A stretch of DNA of 64,000 nt. Origin: Sedimentitalea todarodis. Lineage in GTDB: Bacteria; Pseudomonadota; Alphaproteobacteria; Rhodobacterales; Rhodobacteraceae. Under the pieces are notes generated by a model. That model was not told the DNA's origin and searched no databases. It saw only the letters and a list, made by a program, of their open reading frames with translations. The stretch covers positions 62,001 to 126,000 of the forward strand of contig NZ_JASMWN010000009.1 of the NCBI RefSeq assembly GCF_032595355.1. The letters are read 5' to 3'. Within the stretch, counting starts at the first letter, position 1. Each line of letters opens with the position of its first letter. Positions 33,185 through 41,439 of this stretch are shown here, piece by piece. The translations under genes were made by a program, and so were the position numbers.

Positions 33185-34705
33185 ATGCTGACCGACGTCA
33201 TCCGTGCAGGGCGCGCTGATCTGTATTCGATCTTTCGAACCCGCGCACAGGACTGCGCCAGGGCTTTGGCCATTGAGGACGGCAGCAAGAAACTGACCTA
33301 CGGCGAATTGCTGGGGCGCGTCGATCGTCTGGCTGCCGTCTTTCTGGCACGAGGCGTGGCGCCCGGCGACAGGATCGCGATCCTGTCGCACAACCGGTCT
33401 GAATACCTGGAGGTCGAACTGGCTGCGGCGGGAATCGGCGCGATCGTCGCTTGCCTGAACTGGCGGCTTGCCCCCGATGAACTGCGGCATTGCATCGATC
33501 TGGTCGCGCCGGTTCTCGCGGTCGCCGAACCGGATCTTTCAGAAGCGTATCGGGCCGTCGCGGCGACACCCTGTCTGACCATCGGGCCAGACCTGGAAAC
33601 GGCCATTGCCGGGGCCGGGCCGGACCCGCGCACCGGAACCATGGTAGACGATCCAGAGGCCGGTCTGACGATCCTTTACACCTCGGGGACCACGGGTCTG
33701 CCCAAGGGGGCGCTCATCAGCCACCGCGCGCATATCGCCCGTTCCATGGCTTTTGCGGCACAACTGGCGCTGGATCCCGGTGACGGGTTCATCGCCTGGG
33801 CACCGATGTTCCACATGGCCTCCACCGATCATGCGCTGGCAACGATCTTGCGGGGCGGGACCGTGGTGATGGTGGACGGTTTGCAGCCTGCGGTCATCAA
33901 CGAGGCGCTGTCGCGCCACAGGATCGGCTGGTTCGTGATGATGCCCGGTGCGCTGGACGCCTTTATCGCAGACCGGCGCGCCAACCCTCTGCCGGTGAAG
34001 GGCATCAAGGTTTGCGGCGCAATGGCCGATCTGGTGCCGCCGCATCAAATCGCGGAACTGACGGGCCTTCTGGACACGCCCTATCTGAATTCTTTCGGGG
34101 CAACCGAAACCGGCCTGCCACCGGGGACCGCCGATCTGATCGCGCCGGGCGTCACCCCGGACCGGCTTTCCAAGCGCATCAGCGCATTTTGCGAGGTTCG
34201 GCTGGTCGATCCCGACGACCGCGAAGTCCCCGATGGAACGCCGGGCGAAATGGCAGTGCGGGGCCCAACGTTGTTTTCAGGGTACTGGAACGCCGACGAC
34301 ACCAACGCCCGCGACTTCCGCAACGGCTTTTTCCACATGGGTGACTTGTTCCGGCGCAATGCGGACGGCACGGTCGACTTTGTGGACCGGGCCAAATACT
34401 TGATCAAGACCGGCGGCGAGAACGTCTACCCGGCGGAAATCGAGCGTGTCCTTCTATCCCACCCCGGTGTGGTCGATGCCGCGGTGGTGCGGGCATTTGA
34501 CACGAAATGGGGGGAAAGCCCGGTGGCCTTTGTCGCCCATGGCGATGACGGGCCGGATGCCGAGGCGCTGATGAATTTGTGCCGCGAAAGCCTCGCAGGC
34601 TACAAACGCCCCCGCGAGTTTCGCTTTATCGCGTTCGAGGATTTTCCCAGGTCGACCAGCGGAAAGGTCCAGCGGCATGTCCTAGAAGCCCGGCTCGCGG
34701 ATTGA
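33185..34705 (+). CDS. AMP-forming acyl-CoA ligase
   Basis: A 506-residue adenylate-forming ligase. The P-loop ILYTSGTTGLPKGALISHR is near residues 163-181, SFGATETG is the A5 motif, GFFHMGDLFRRNADGTVDFVDR gives the hinge (about residues 380-401), and STSGKVQRH near the end holds the catalytic Lys. AAGGGAGGAAG precedes the ATG. It lies 27 bases after the flavoprotein gene, so they form a two-gene operon. It is a medium-chain-type ligase of unknown substrate and converges with the thioesterase gene at 34726. Confidence 0.9.
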   Translation: MLTDVIRAGRADLYSIFRTRAQDCARALAIEDGSKKLTYGELLGRVDRLAAVFLARGVAPGDRIAILSHNRSEYLEVELAAAGIGAIVACLNWRLAPDELRHCIDLVAPVLAVAEPDLSEAYRAVAATPCLTIGPDLETAIAGAGPDPRTGTMVDDPEAGLTILYTSGTTGLPKGALISHRAHIARSMAFAAQLALDPGDGFIAWAPMFHMASTDHALATILRGGTVVMVDGLQPAVINEALSRHRIGWFVMMPGALDAFIADRRANPLPVKGIKVCGAMADLVPPHQIAELTGLLDTPYLNSFGATETGLPPGTADLIAPGVTPDRLSKRISAFCEVRLVDPDDREVPDGTPGEMAVRGPTLFSGYWNADDTNARDFRNGFFHMGDLFRRNADGTVDFVDRAKYLIKTGGENVYPAEIERVLLSHPGVVDAAVVRAFDTKWGESPVAFVAHGDDGPDAEALMNLCRESLAGYKRPREFRFIAFEDFPRSTSGKVQRHVLEARLAD

Positions 34706-34725
34706 TTTGCGCCCCAGCCCGGTCG

Positions 34726-35181
34726 TCAGCCCACCACGCCCGTTCGTCCCACAAGCGCCATAAGCGTTCCGGTCATCGTTGCGACCAGCTTCTCATCCTC
34801 GCCCTTCACGGCATAGGCACGCGCTTCGCAGATGGTCAGAGTCCTTCCCGGCTTCACCACGTCAGCGACGAAGCGAAACCGTTCGCCGTCGGCCGGGTTG
34901 AGCAGATTGATCTTGAATTCGGCTGTCAAAACGGCCGCTTCCGCGGGCATCAGCGAAAAGGCCGCGTATCCGCAGGCGCTGTCGAGCGCAGTCGACACGA
35001 TTCCGGCATGTAAAAAACCATGCTGCTGGGTCAGCGTATCCTGATGTGCCATTTCCAGAACAATGCGGCCGGGCGACAACTCGGCAATGCTGATCCCCAA
35101 CGTATGCATCACGTGCTGGCGGTTGAAACTGTCATGCACCCTTGCGTCATAGTCGGCGTTTTTCGGTTCGAATCGCGTCAT
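34726..35181 (-). CDS. PaaI-like hot-dog thioesterase
   Basis: A 151-residue hot-dog thioesterase. QQHGFLHAGIVSTALDSACG is the PaaI-family active-site stretch (HGG-like loop followed by a helix with Asp). AEFKINLLNPADGE is the second conserved strand. Such enzymes hydrolyse stalled acyl-CoA esters and free CoA. It follows the AraC-type regulator gene by 21 bases on the same strand. Confidence 0.85.
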   Translation of the reverse strand: MTRFEPKNADYDARVHDSFNRQHVMHTLGISIAELSPGRIVLEMAHQDTLTQQHGFLHAGIVSTALDSACGYAAFSLMPAEAAVLTAEFKINLLNPADGERFRFVADVVKPGRTLTICEARAYAVKGEDEKLVATMTGTLMALVGRTGVVG

Positions 35182-35202
35182 GGCGGGTCTTCCTCTTCGA
35201 TT

Positions 35203-35928
35203 TCATTCATTGATGACCACTCTTAGGCGGTCTTTGAGGCGCGCATCTTGTAGCGAAAGGCCAAATCGACTCGTTGCGGACTGAGCGCGCAACGCGCCGG
35301 GCGGTTTGCCGGCAAAGGTCCGGCAAGCGGCGGACAAATGAGATTGATCGTAATATCCGGCGTCCAGCGCCAGATCGCTCAGCGGCAGGGTCTGTGACGC
35401 AAGCTGCCCGAGAGCCTGACGAAAGCGTCGCGAGGCCGCAAGCCTCCGCCGCGACACGCCGGTTTCCGCCCGCACCTTTCGACGTTCGGTCCGGTCGCTG
35501 TACGCTCCGGGTGGCGCGGCAAAGCGCAGGCCTTTCGCGAGGCCGTCAAGCACCGCGACAAGCGCAGGCAGGTCATCCTCCTCGGTCTGTACGCGGCCCA
35601 GTTCCAAGGCCAGCATGTCCAGCACTTTGCAGTCCGTCAATCGCTGCGGTCGTGACGACAGTCGCAGCCCGGCCACGACACCCCGGAATGGCCTTGGGCG
35701 GGGCGTGAAACAAGGGCGCGGTTCTGCCAGCGAAACGCGTGCCCCGTCGCTGTCGTCGCAGGTTATCGAAAGGGTAAAGAGGTCAGTTGCGAACCGCCCG
35801 CTTCCACGACGGCTAAGCACACCGGAATCGCGGAACATGAAAAGGTGGTCGATCTGTGTGACCGCTTCCAGAGGCGGCACCAGCTCGAGATAGAGCGGCG
35901 GCGCCGCTAGGTCACTGAACGAATGCAT
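35203..35928 (-). CDS. AraC-family transcriptional regulator
   Basis: A 241-residue protein with a C-terminal AraC-type double helix-turn-helix. SRRRLAASRRFRQALGQLAS and LALDAGYYDQSHLSAACRTF correspond to the two HTH units, and KPPGALRAQ is the end of the domain. The N-terminal 130 residues look like a small sensor domain (YLELVPPLEAV and PFRGVVAGLRL). The start at 35928 overlaps the end of the NmrA-like gene by 17 bases, so the pair is coupled. It may control the NmrA-like gene rather than the CoA pathway. Confidence 0.75.
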   Translation of the reverse strand: MHSFSDLAAPPLYLELVPPLEAVTQIDHLFMFRDSGVLSRRGSGRFATDLFTLSITCDDSDGARVSLAEPRPCFTPRPRPFRGVVAGLRLSSRPQRLTDCKVLDMLALELGRVQTEEDDLPALVAVLDGLAKGLRFAAPPGAYSDRTERRKVRAETGVSRRRLAASRRFRQALGQLASQTLPLSDLALDAGYYDQSHLSAACRTFAGKPPGALRAQSATSRFGLSLQDARLKDRLRVVINE

Positions 35929-36766
35929 CCCGGTTCTCGGCGACGAAATCAGCAAATCGACGGGCCGGGCGGCCCAATACGTCGCTGACCGTTGTCTCGA
36001 TGCCGGCAAGGTAGCCCTTGGGCGCGAGGCAGGCCAGTTCGACCATGGCTCCGGCGACCTCATCCTGCATCCCACCGGCCACCATGCCCGCTTTCGCATC
36101 CTCGGCCGAAAGGGGGGCACAGGTGACATTTCGCCCTGTCACTGCGGACAGGAGAGCGGCAATATCTTCTCCGGCAAGGGCTTCGGGTCCGGTCAGACCA
36201 AGGGCCTTGCCTTCGTACCCCGGAGCGGTCAGCGCCTCGGCGGCGACATCCGCGATGTCGCGGGCGTCGATCCAGGCCACGGGGCCGCCCAGATCATCGT
36301 AGTACACCGCGTCCTTCGCAATGTTGCCGGCCTGCCACAGCAGGTTCTGCATGAAATAGGTCGGCTGAACGAAGGTCCAGTCAAGGTCGCTTTGCTTCAA
36401 GAGTTCCTGGGTTTCGGAATGCCATTTGCCGAAGGTCAGCCCCGCCTTGGGCGAGGCGCCAAGCCCGGTGCCCACAACGACATGGCGCACCCCGGCGGCC
36501 TTGGCCGCCTCGATCACGTTCGCCTTCCACCGGCGCATGTCCAGATGCGCAGGCGTGACCAGGTATATCTTTTCTGCCCCGTCACAGGCACGCGCCAGCG
36601 CGGCGGGATCGGTGAAATCCGCTGCGACCGCCTCGCATCCCTTGGCCTTGAGCGTGCCAACCTTTGCCGGGTCACTGGTGACAGCGCGCACGGTTGCGCC
36701 CTTTGCCAAAAGCGTATCGACAAGAGGCGCGCCAGTGGTGCCCGTGGCTCCGAATACAGTGATCAT
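35912..36766 (-). CDS. NmrA-like NAD(P)-binding protein (atypical SDR)
   Basis: A 284-residue Rossmann protein beginning ITVFGATGTTGAPLVDTLLA, the GxxGxxG loop of NmrA/quinone-oxidoreductase-2-like atypical SDRs. VAADFTDPAALARACDGAEKI and VQPTYFMQNLL are also typical. Members are redox sensors or reductases of quinones and azo compounds. Its ATG overlaps the ligase stop (ATGA) and its end overlaps the AraC gene. Its role in the pathway is not clear. Confidence 0.8.
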   Translation of the reverse strand: MITVFGATGTTGAPLVDTLLAKGATVRAVTSDPAKVGTLKAKGCEAVAADFTDPAALARACDGAEKIYLVTPAHLDMRRWKANVIEAAKAAGVRHVVVGTGLGASPKAGLTFGKWHSETQELLKQSDLDWTFVQPTYFMQNLLWQAGNIAKDAVYYDDLGGPVAWIDARDIADVAAEALTAPGYEGKALGLTGPEALAGEDIAALLSAVTGRNVTCAPLSAEDAKAGMVAGGMQDEVAGAMVELACLAPKGYLAGIETTVSDVLGRPARRFADFVAENRDAFVQ

Positions 36767-38700
36767 GGCTTTTCCTTTTGCAGGTCTGCGATGGGTTGAA
36801 TGGTTTCCGGGTTGCTGATCGACGACAGATCGCCCGGATCTTCACCGAGAAAGGCGGCGCGCACGACCCGGCGCATGGTTTTCATGCTACGCGTCTTTGG
36901 CAGCGCCTCGACAAAGTGGATCTCGCGCGGGCGGAAGGGTTTCGAGACGATCTCTCCGACCCGATCCTTGAGCCGGTCCACGAGGTCCGCGTCCAGCGAC
37001 ACATCCGGTGCCGCCACGCAGACGCAGACGACGGCCACACCCTTGATGTCGTCAGGTGCCGCGATGGCGGCGGCATCCACCACCTCTCCGCTCTCGGTCA
37101 GGGCCGCCTCGATCTCGGGCGGGCCGATCCGTTTACCGGCGATGTTCAGCGTGTCGTCCGACCGGCCCAGGATAAACCATGTCCCGTCCGGATCGCAGCG
37201 CACCCAGTCGCCGTGCCGCCAGAGGCCGGGGAAGGTGGACCAGTAGGTTTCAAGGTAGCGATCGCGGTCGCCCCAAATGGCCGGGGTCAGCCCCAGAGGC
37301 GGCTGGGTAACGACCAGTTCGCCCACCTCGCCCGGCGCGGCTTCGCTGCCGTCCTCGCGCAGCACTTTCGCGCCGACCCCCAGGGCCTGGGCGGAAAATC
37401 CGCCGGGCTTGATTTCGTGCAGCACGGTCGATGTCAGGATAGCACCGAACAACTCGGTCCCGCCCGAGATGTTCAGCGGCACCGCGCGGCGGCGGCAGAT
37501 ATGATCCAGTTGCCAGCGCCAGGCGTCCTCGGTCCAGGGTTCCCCGGTCGAGGCGACAATGCGCAGGGGCGACAGGTCGTAGTCTGTCAGCGGCTCGAGC
37601 TCATGCGTCATGAACTGCCGTACCAGGGTTGGCGCCACGCCGAGATGCGTGACCTCCATCTCGGACGCAAGGCGCAAAAGTCTGAACGGATCGCCGGGCA
37701 TCGATGGTGCGCCTTCAGCAACCACCAGCGTTGAACCCGACAGCAGCACCGACAAAAGGGTGAGCGGTCCCATGACCCATCCCATGTCGGTCATCCACAG
37801 GTGCCGGTCATCCTGTTTCATGTCGAGACAAAGCAGGAAATCAGCCGTGGCCTTGGCCTGCACCCCCAAATGGGTATGCACGACGCCTTTGGGCCGCCCG
37901 GTGGTGCCCGATGTATAGGCGATAAGGAAGGGATCTTCGGCCTTGACGGGAACAGCGGCGAAATCCGGACTGGCGGCGCCCACGGCTTCGGTCCAGTCGA
38001 GATCGCGGGCCGGATTGGCCGCCGCGCCGCCGAACCGTCGCAGGCTGACCACGGTGTGCACCGAAGGCACCTCGGTCAGGGCTTCGGCAAGCGCCGCCTC
38101 CATCCAGACCGGCTTGCCTCGCCGGGGTGTGGCATCCGCTGTCAGCACCGCCACGGCACCGGAATCGTTTAGGCGCGAGATGATGGCATGGGGCGCAAAG
38201 CCGGAAAACAGCGGTACCGCGACCGCGCCCAGTCGGGCAATACCCAAAAGCGCGGCCTCGATCTCGGGAATCATTGGCATGTAGATGCCCACCGCCTGAC
38301 CCGGCCGCACCCCGCGGACGGCAAGGGCAGAGGCGACGCGGGAGGCTTCGGCAGCAAGTTCGGAATAGGTCCAGCGGCGGCGACTTCCGTCTTCACCGAC
38401 CCAGTCGATCGCGACCTTTTCGCCTCGGCCATCGGCAATTCGGGCATCAAGACAGGTTTCCGTAAGATTCAAAGTGCCTCCGACGGCCCATTTGATCGAT
38501 TCAGGCCCGTCGGAAATATCCCGCAGCACCGTGTGCGGCTTGCTGAACCGAATACCAGCATGGTCAATGATCCGACTCCAGAACCAGTCCGGCTCCTCAT
38601 TGGCGCGGCGGGCGAGATCCTTGTAGCTGTCGATACCGCAGTCCTTCAGAAAAGCGGTCAGCGTGCTCGAACGTTGAATGTCAGAGTCTGGCCGAAACAT
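36763..38700 (-). CDS. Acetyl-CoA-synthetase-like AMP-forming ligase
   Basis: A 645-residue ligase of the Acs/acetoacetyl-CoA synthetase size class. WTYSELAAEASRVASAL, the P-loop LIAYTSGTTGRPKGVVHTH near residue 262, HGDWVRCDPDGTWFILGRSD, and PKTRSMKTMRR, where Met replaces the usual Gly beside the catalytic Lys (RSGK). It probably activates a short or branched acid. The ATG at 38700 follows AAAGGTGAAG. A terminator-like hairpin lies 20 bases upstream, between it and the BadH-like gene. Confidence 0.88.
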   Translation of the reverse strand: MFRPDSDIQRSSTLTAFLKDCGIDSYKDLARRANEEPDWFWSRIIDHAGIRFSKPHTVLRDISDGPESIKWAVGGTLNLTETCLDARIADGRGEKVAIDWVGEDGSRRRWTYSELAAEASRVASALAVRGVRPGQAVGIYMPMIPEIEAALLGIARLGAVAVPLFSGFAPHAIISRLNDSGAVAVLTADATPRRGKPVWMEAALAEALTEVPSVHTVVSLRRFGGAAANPARDLDWTEAVGAASPDFAAVPVKAEDPFLIAYTSGTTGRPKGVVHTHLGVQAKATADFLLCLDMKQDDRHLWMTDMGWVMGPLTLLSVLLSGSTLVVAEGAPSMPGDPFRLLRLASEMEVTHLGVAPTLVRQFMTHELEPLTDYDLSPLRIVASTGEPWTEDAWRWQLDHICRRRAVPLNISGGTELFGAILTSTVLHEIKPGGFSAQALGVGAKVLREDGSEAAPGEVGELVVTQPPLGLTPAIWGDRDRYLETYWSTFPGLWRHGDWVRCDPDGTWFILGRSDDTLNIAGKRIGPPEIEAALTESGEVVDAAAIAAPDDIKGVAVVCVCVAAPDVSLDADLVDRLKDRVGEIVSKPFRPREIHFVEALPKTRSMKTMRRVVRAAFLGEDPGDLSSISNPETIQPIADLQKEKP

Positions 38701-38719
38701 TCTTCACCTTTCTACAATG

Positions 38720-38746
38720 AAAAAGGGCCGCACATAAGGCGCGGCC
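38720..38746 (-). terminator. Rho-independent-type terminator upstream of the Acs-like ligase
   Basis: Read on the minus strand, GGCCGC-GCCTTATGT-GCGGCC forms a 6-7 bp stem followed by CTTTTTC. It lies after the BadH-like SDR stop (38803) and only about 20 bases before the ligase ATG (38700), which leaves no room for a separate promoter between them. It could reduce or condition read-through into the ligase gene. An additional imperfect hairpin lies at about 38773-38795. Confidence 0.65.
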
Positions 38747-38802
38747 AGTAGGGGAGGTATCTCTTGGCAGCAGCGCCCTGTGACAAGGGCTGCGACCAAC
38801 GA

Positions 38803-39564
38803 CTAGCCGTGCATCGACAAGCCGCCTGAAACCGAAATTACTTGGCCTGTGATGAACCCTGCGTCGTCGGATGAAAGAAAACAGATAATGCCGGGATAGT
38901 CGGAAGGTTGCCCCAGGCGCTTCATCGGGATCGCCCGCTTGAGACCCTCGGCAATCTTTTCGCCAGCTTCACCTTGCGCGAATTCGGCGAACAAAGGTGT
39001 GTCCGTGGGGCCGGGCGCGACAGCGTTCAACTGAACCCCCTTGCGCGCTAGTTCTCGAGCTACGGTCTTTGTAAAGGAAATGATGCCGCCCTTGCAGGCC
39101 GAATAGACGGCCTCGCCCGATGATCCGACACGACCCGCGTCGGACGCGATATTCACCACACGGCCGCCGCCGTTCTTTACCATGCCCGGCAGCACCGCGT
39201 GGTGCATGTTCAGCGGGCCATAGAGGTTGATGTCGATGACCTTCTTCCAAAGTTCGGCATCGGTGTCGAGGAACAGCCTACTTTCGTCCCAGCCGGCGTT
39301 GTTCACCAGCACGTCGATCGGACCTCCGGCCTCGAACTCGGTCACCGCCGTGTCGATCTGGGTGCGGTCGGTGATGTCTACCTTGAAGGCCTGCGCCTTT
39401 CCGCCAGCCTCGGCGATCAGTCGGACAGTTTCTTCCGCCCCATCCTTGTTCAGATCGAAAACGGCGACTTCGGCACCTTCTTCGCCGAACCGTCCACAAA
39501 CCGCGCGACCGATGCCGCTGCCGCCGCCGGTCACGATGACCCGTTTCCCACTCAACCCTCGCAT
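38803..39564 (-). CDS. BadH-like SDR (2-hydroxycyclohexanecarboxyl-CoA dehydrogenase type)
   Basis: A 253-residue SDR: VTGGGSGIGRAVCGRF, FDLNKDGAEETV, VLVNNAGWDES, NMHHAVLPGMV, VNIASDAGRVGSSGEAVYSA and the ending SVSGGLSMHG. From memory these stretches closely parallel BadH, the 2-hydroxycyclohexane-1-carboxyl-CoA dehydrogenase of benzoate/alicyclic acid catabolism in Rhodopseudomonas. The catalytic YSACK is present. GAGGAGGACC precedes the ATG. It is divergent from the tandem TetR gene, with operator site C between them. It may act on an alicyclic 2-hydroxyacyl-CoA, though an acyclic substrate cannot be excluded. Confidence 0.82.
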   Translation of the reverse strand: MRGLSGKRVIVTGGGSGIGRAVCGRFGEEGAEVAVFDLNKDGAEETVRLIAEAGGKAQAFKVDITDRTQIDTAVTEFEAGGPIDVLVNNAGWDESRLFLDTDAELWKKVIDINLYGPLNMHHAVLPGMVKNGGGRVVNIASDAGRVGSSGEAVYSACKGGIISFTKTVARELARKGVQLNAVAPGPTDTPLFAEFAQGEAGEKIAEGLKRAIPMKRLGQPSDYPGIICFLSSDDAGFITGQVISVSGGLSMHG

Positions 39565-39619
39565 ATGGAGGTCCTCCTCTTCCGCTGTACCTTGGTAAAG
39601 AACTTGATTCGAGACGTTC

Positions 39620-39655
39620 TTTGGTGCATTCTAACATTTGTTAGATTTAATGCAA
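39620..39655. promoter_or_regulatory. Divergent promoter with operator site C
   Basis: CTAACA-TT-TGTTAG at 39631-39644 is a perfect palindrome. Minus strand: TTGCAT (39655-39650) and TAGAAT (39633-39628), 16 apart, face the BadH-like gene. Plus strand: TTTGGT (39620-39625) and TAGATT (39642-39647), 16 apart, face the tandem TetR gene, putting the predicted start of transcription at about its ATG (39655). The regulator would thus control itself and the SDR. Confidence 0.7.
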
Positions 39656-41022
39656 TGGACAGCTTTGTGGCCAACGAGTATCGACATGGAATGGTAATAA
39701 GAACTGACGCAACCAGCACAGTGAATGAAGATCTGAGCAAGTCAGAGAGGACACGTGAAGCCATTCTCTCGGCGGCCGCTCGACTTTTTCGGTACGAAAG
39801 CTATTACGCGACGACGATGCGCGACATCGCGCAGGAAGCGGGCGTTGAGGCCGGCAGCATATACTACCATTTTCAATCCAAGGACCAGATTCTGAGCGAG
39901 GTTCTCGAACTTGGTGTCCGTCAGCTCTACGAGGAGGTCCGAGAAATTGTTCGGGTTGCAAAGAAGAACCCGGAGGATTTCTGCAAGACCTTCGCATTGC
40001 TGATCGAAACACACCTGACCTACCTGTTGACTGAGAGCGATTTCACCTCGGCCAATATCCGGAACTATCCGATGTTGTCGGATGAAACCCGCGCGCCTCA
40101 CCGTGAGTTGCGTGCCTCTTATGCAGAGGCCTGGGGCAGTTTCCTAAATGAAGCAAAACGCAACGGCTATCTTCGAAGTGACATATCCATTACTGTGATC
40201 CGCCAGTTCATCCTGAGTGCCATGAACTGGACCGTGGAATGGTACGATGTCGATAAGTATCCGGTGCACATCCTCGCTGAACGTATGAGCAAGCTGATAC
40301 TTGACGGTATGTGTTTGGATCGCAGAGCTGAAACAGAAGGTCTGAAGCTGACCCCCGCCGCTCCCGTCAATATCCTTGATACCAACGGCAAGGCCGCGAA
40401 GACCCGCGCAGAGATCCTGCGAGTGGCGGCGCGCGTTCTGAGGGACAATGGCTACAAGGCGACAACGCTGCGGAAGATCGCTGACGAATCGGACATGAAG
40501 GCGGGTAGCGTCTACTACCATTTCAAATCCAAGGAAGCGATCGTGGACGAGGTACTAAACGAAGGGTTAAGCGATCTGCTATCCGGTGTCAGTGCAGCCG
40601 TTCAGAAGTTCGATTCCCCATGCGATCATCACACCAGAATAGCAACCGCAATCTGGACGCATCTGGATTTTCTCTTTAAGGCAAGCGAGTTCACCTCAGC
40701 GAACATCAGAAGTTATGGGATGCTGCCCAACCACTTTCGGGAAAAGCACCGAGGCATTCGCCACGACTACGGGCGACTTTGGGACATGATCCTTCGCGAA
40801 GCGCAGCAAGACGGTGCGATAAGGTCGGATATCAAGATCGTTCCTTTGCGCCAGGTGTTGTTGGGTGCCTTGAACTGGACGGTAGAGTGGTTCGACCCGA
40901 ACAAGGCAGGAGTGGAAGGGTATCTCTCACTGCCTGAGTTCTCCGGTATGCTCATCAAGCTTCTGCTGGAAGGAATTTGCAACCGGGAAACCGCCCCGTC
41001 TACAGGACAAGGCACGCCCTGA
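39655..41022 (+). CDS. Tandem TetR-family regulator (two TetR units in one chain)
   Basis: A 455-residue protein, twice the usual TetR length of about 200. Unit 1 has an HTH at about residues 31-80 (TREAILSAAARLF, AGSIYYHFQSKDQIL). Unit 2 has an HTH at about 245-295 (TRAEILRVAARVL, AGSVYYHFKSKEAIV). Both units also share ligand-domain stretches: FTSANIRNYPML versus FTSANIRSYGML, and NWTVEWYD versus NWTVEWFD. The start is uncertain: ATG 39655 has no ribosome site and would give a near-leaderless message, and ATG 39691 is an alternative. Operator site C is 10 bases upstream. It is the best candidate for the regulator of all CTAACA-type sites here. Confidence 0.88.
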   Translation: MDSFVANEYRHGMVIRTDATSTVNEDLSKSERTREAILSAAARLFRYESYYATTMRDIAQEAGVEAGSIYYHFQSKDQILSEVLELGVRQLYEEVREIVRVAKKNPEDFCKTFALLIETHLTYLLTESDFTSANIRNYPMLSDETRAPHRELRASYAEAWGSFLNEAKRNGYLRSDISITVIRQFILSAMNWTVEWYDVDKYPVHILAERMSKLILDGMCLDRRAETEGLKLTPAAPVNILDTNGKAAKTRAEILRVAARVLRDNGYKATTLRKIADESDMKAGSVYYHFKSKEAIVDEVLNEGLSDLLSGVSAAVQKFDSPCDHHTRIATAIWTHLDFLFKASEFTSANIRSYGMLPNHFREKHRGIRHDYGRLWDMILREAQQDGAIRSDIKIVPLRQVLLGALNWTVEWFDPNKAGVEGYLSLPEFSGMLIKLLLEGICNRETAPSTGQGTP

Positions 41023-41037
41023 AAGCAGTCGCAGTGG

Positions 41038-41439
41038 TCAGACCAGAAGGAAGTGATACAGCCCTTCCGCAACCGCCTTTTCCCGGTCCGTCTGCCAGGT
41101 GATCACGCTGACGCTCGCCATCCGCTTGCCCTTGCGCGTCACATTGGCGCGGGCAAAAAGCGGGCCCTTCACGCCAGGTCGGAGGTAATCGACGGTCAGG
41201 TTAATCGGCTTGGCCGGGACATCCGCGAAGTCGGGCTGTACCGCGATCGCGGCCGTGGCTTCCATGAAACTCGCGATGATTCCGCCATGGTAGTACTCCA
41301 TGACAGGGTTACCGATATGGCGGTCATCAAAGGTCATTTCAGCCTCGGCATGAAGGTTGTCCAAGCTTCGGATCTCAAAATTGAGAAATCGGAAGAACGG
41401 CACCCTGGATACATTGGCATTGGCAGTTTGCACATCCAT
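41038..41439 (-). CDS. Hot-dog thioesterase (PaaI/YbgC-like)
   Basis: A 133-residue single hot-dog domain: MEYYHGGIIASFMEATAAIA is the active-site loop plus helix, and INLTVDYLRPG is the following strand. The ATG at 41439 overlaps the stop of the neighbouring thioesterase (TGATG). The two adjacent, coupled and clearly related thioesterases could form a heteromer or arise by duplication. They would hydrolyse pathway CoA esters. It is the last gene of the minus-strand operon that starts at 46024. Confidence 0.82.
   Translation of the reverse strand: MDVQTANANVSRVPFFRFLNFEIRSLDNLHAEAEMTFDDRHIGNPVMEYYHGGIIASFMEATAAIAVQPDFADVPAKPINLTVDYLRPGVKGPLFARANVTRKGKRMASVSVITWQTDREKAVAEGLYHFLLV

Noticed and set aside
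39199..39654. Upstream extension of the tandem TetR frame
   Set aside because: It runs across the BadH-like gene and the operator-promoter region; the TetR homology begins after 39655.
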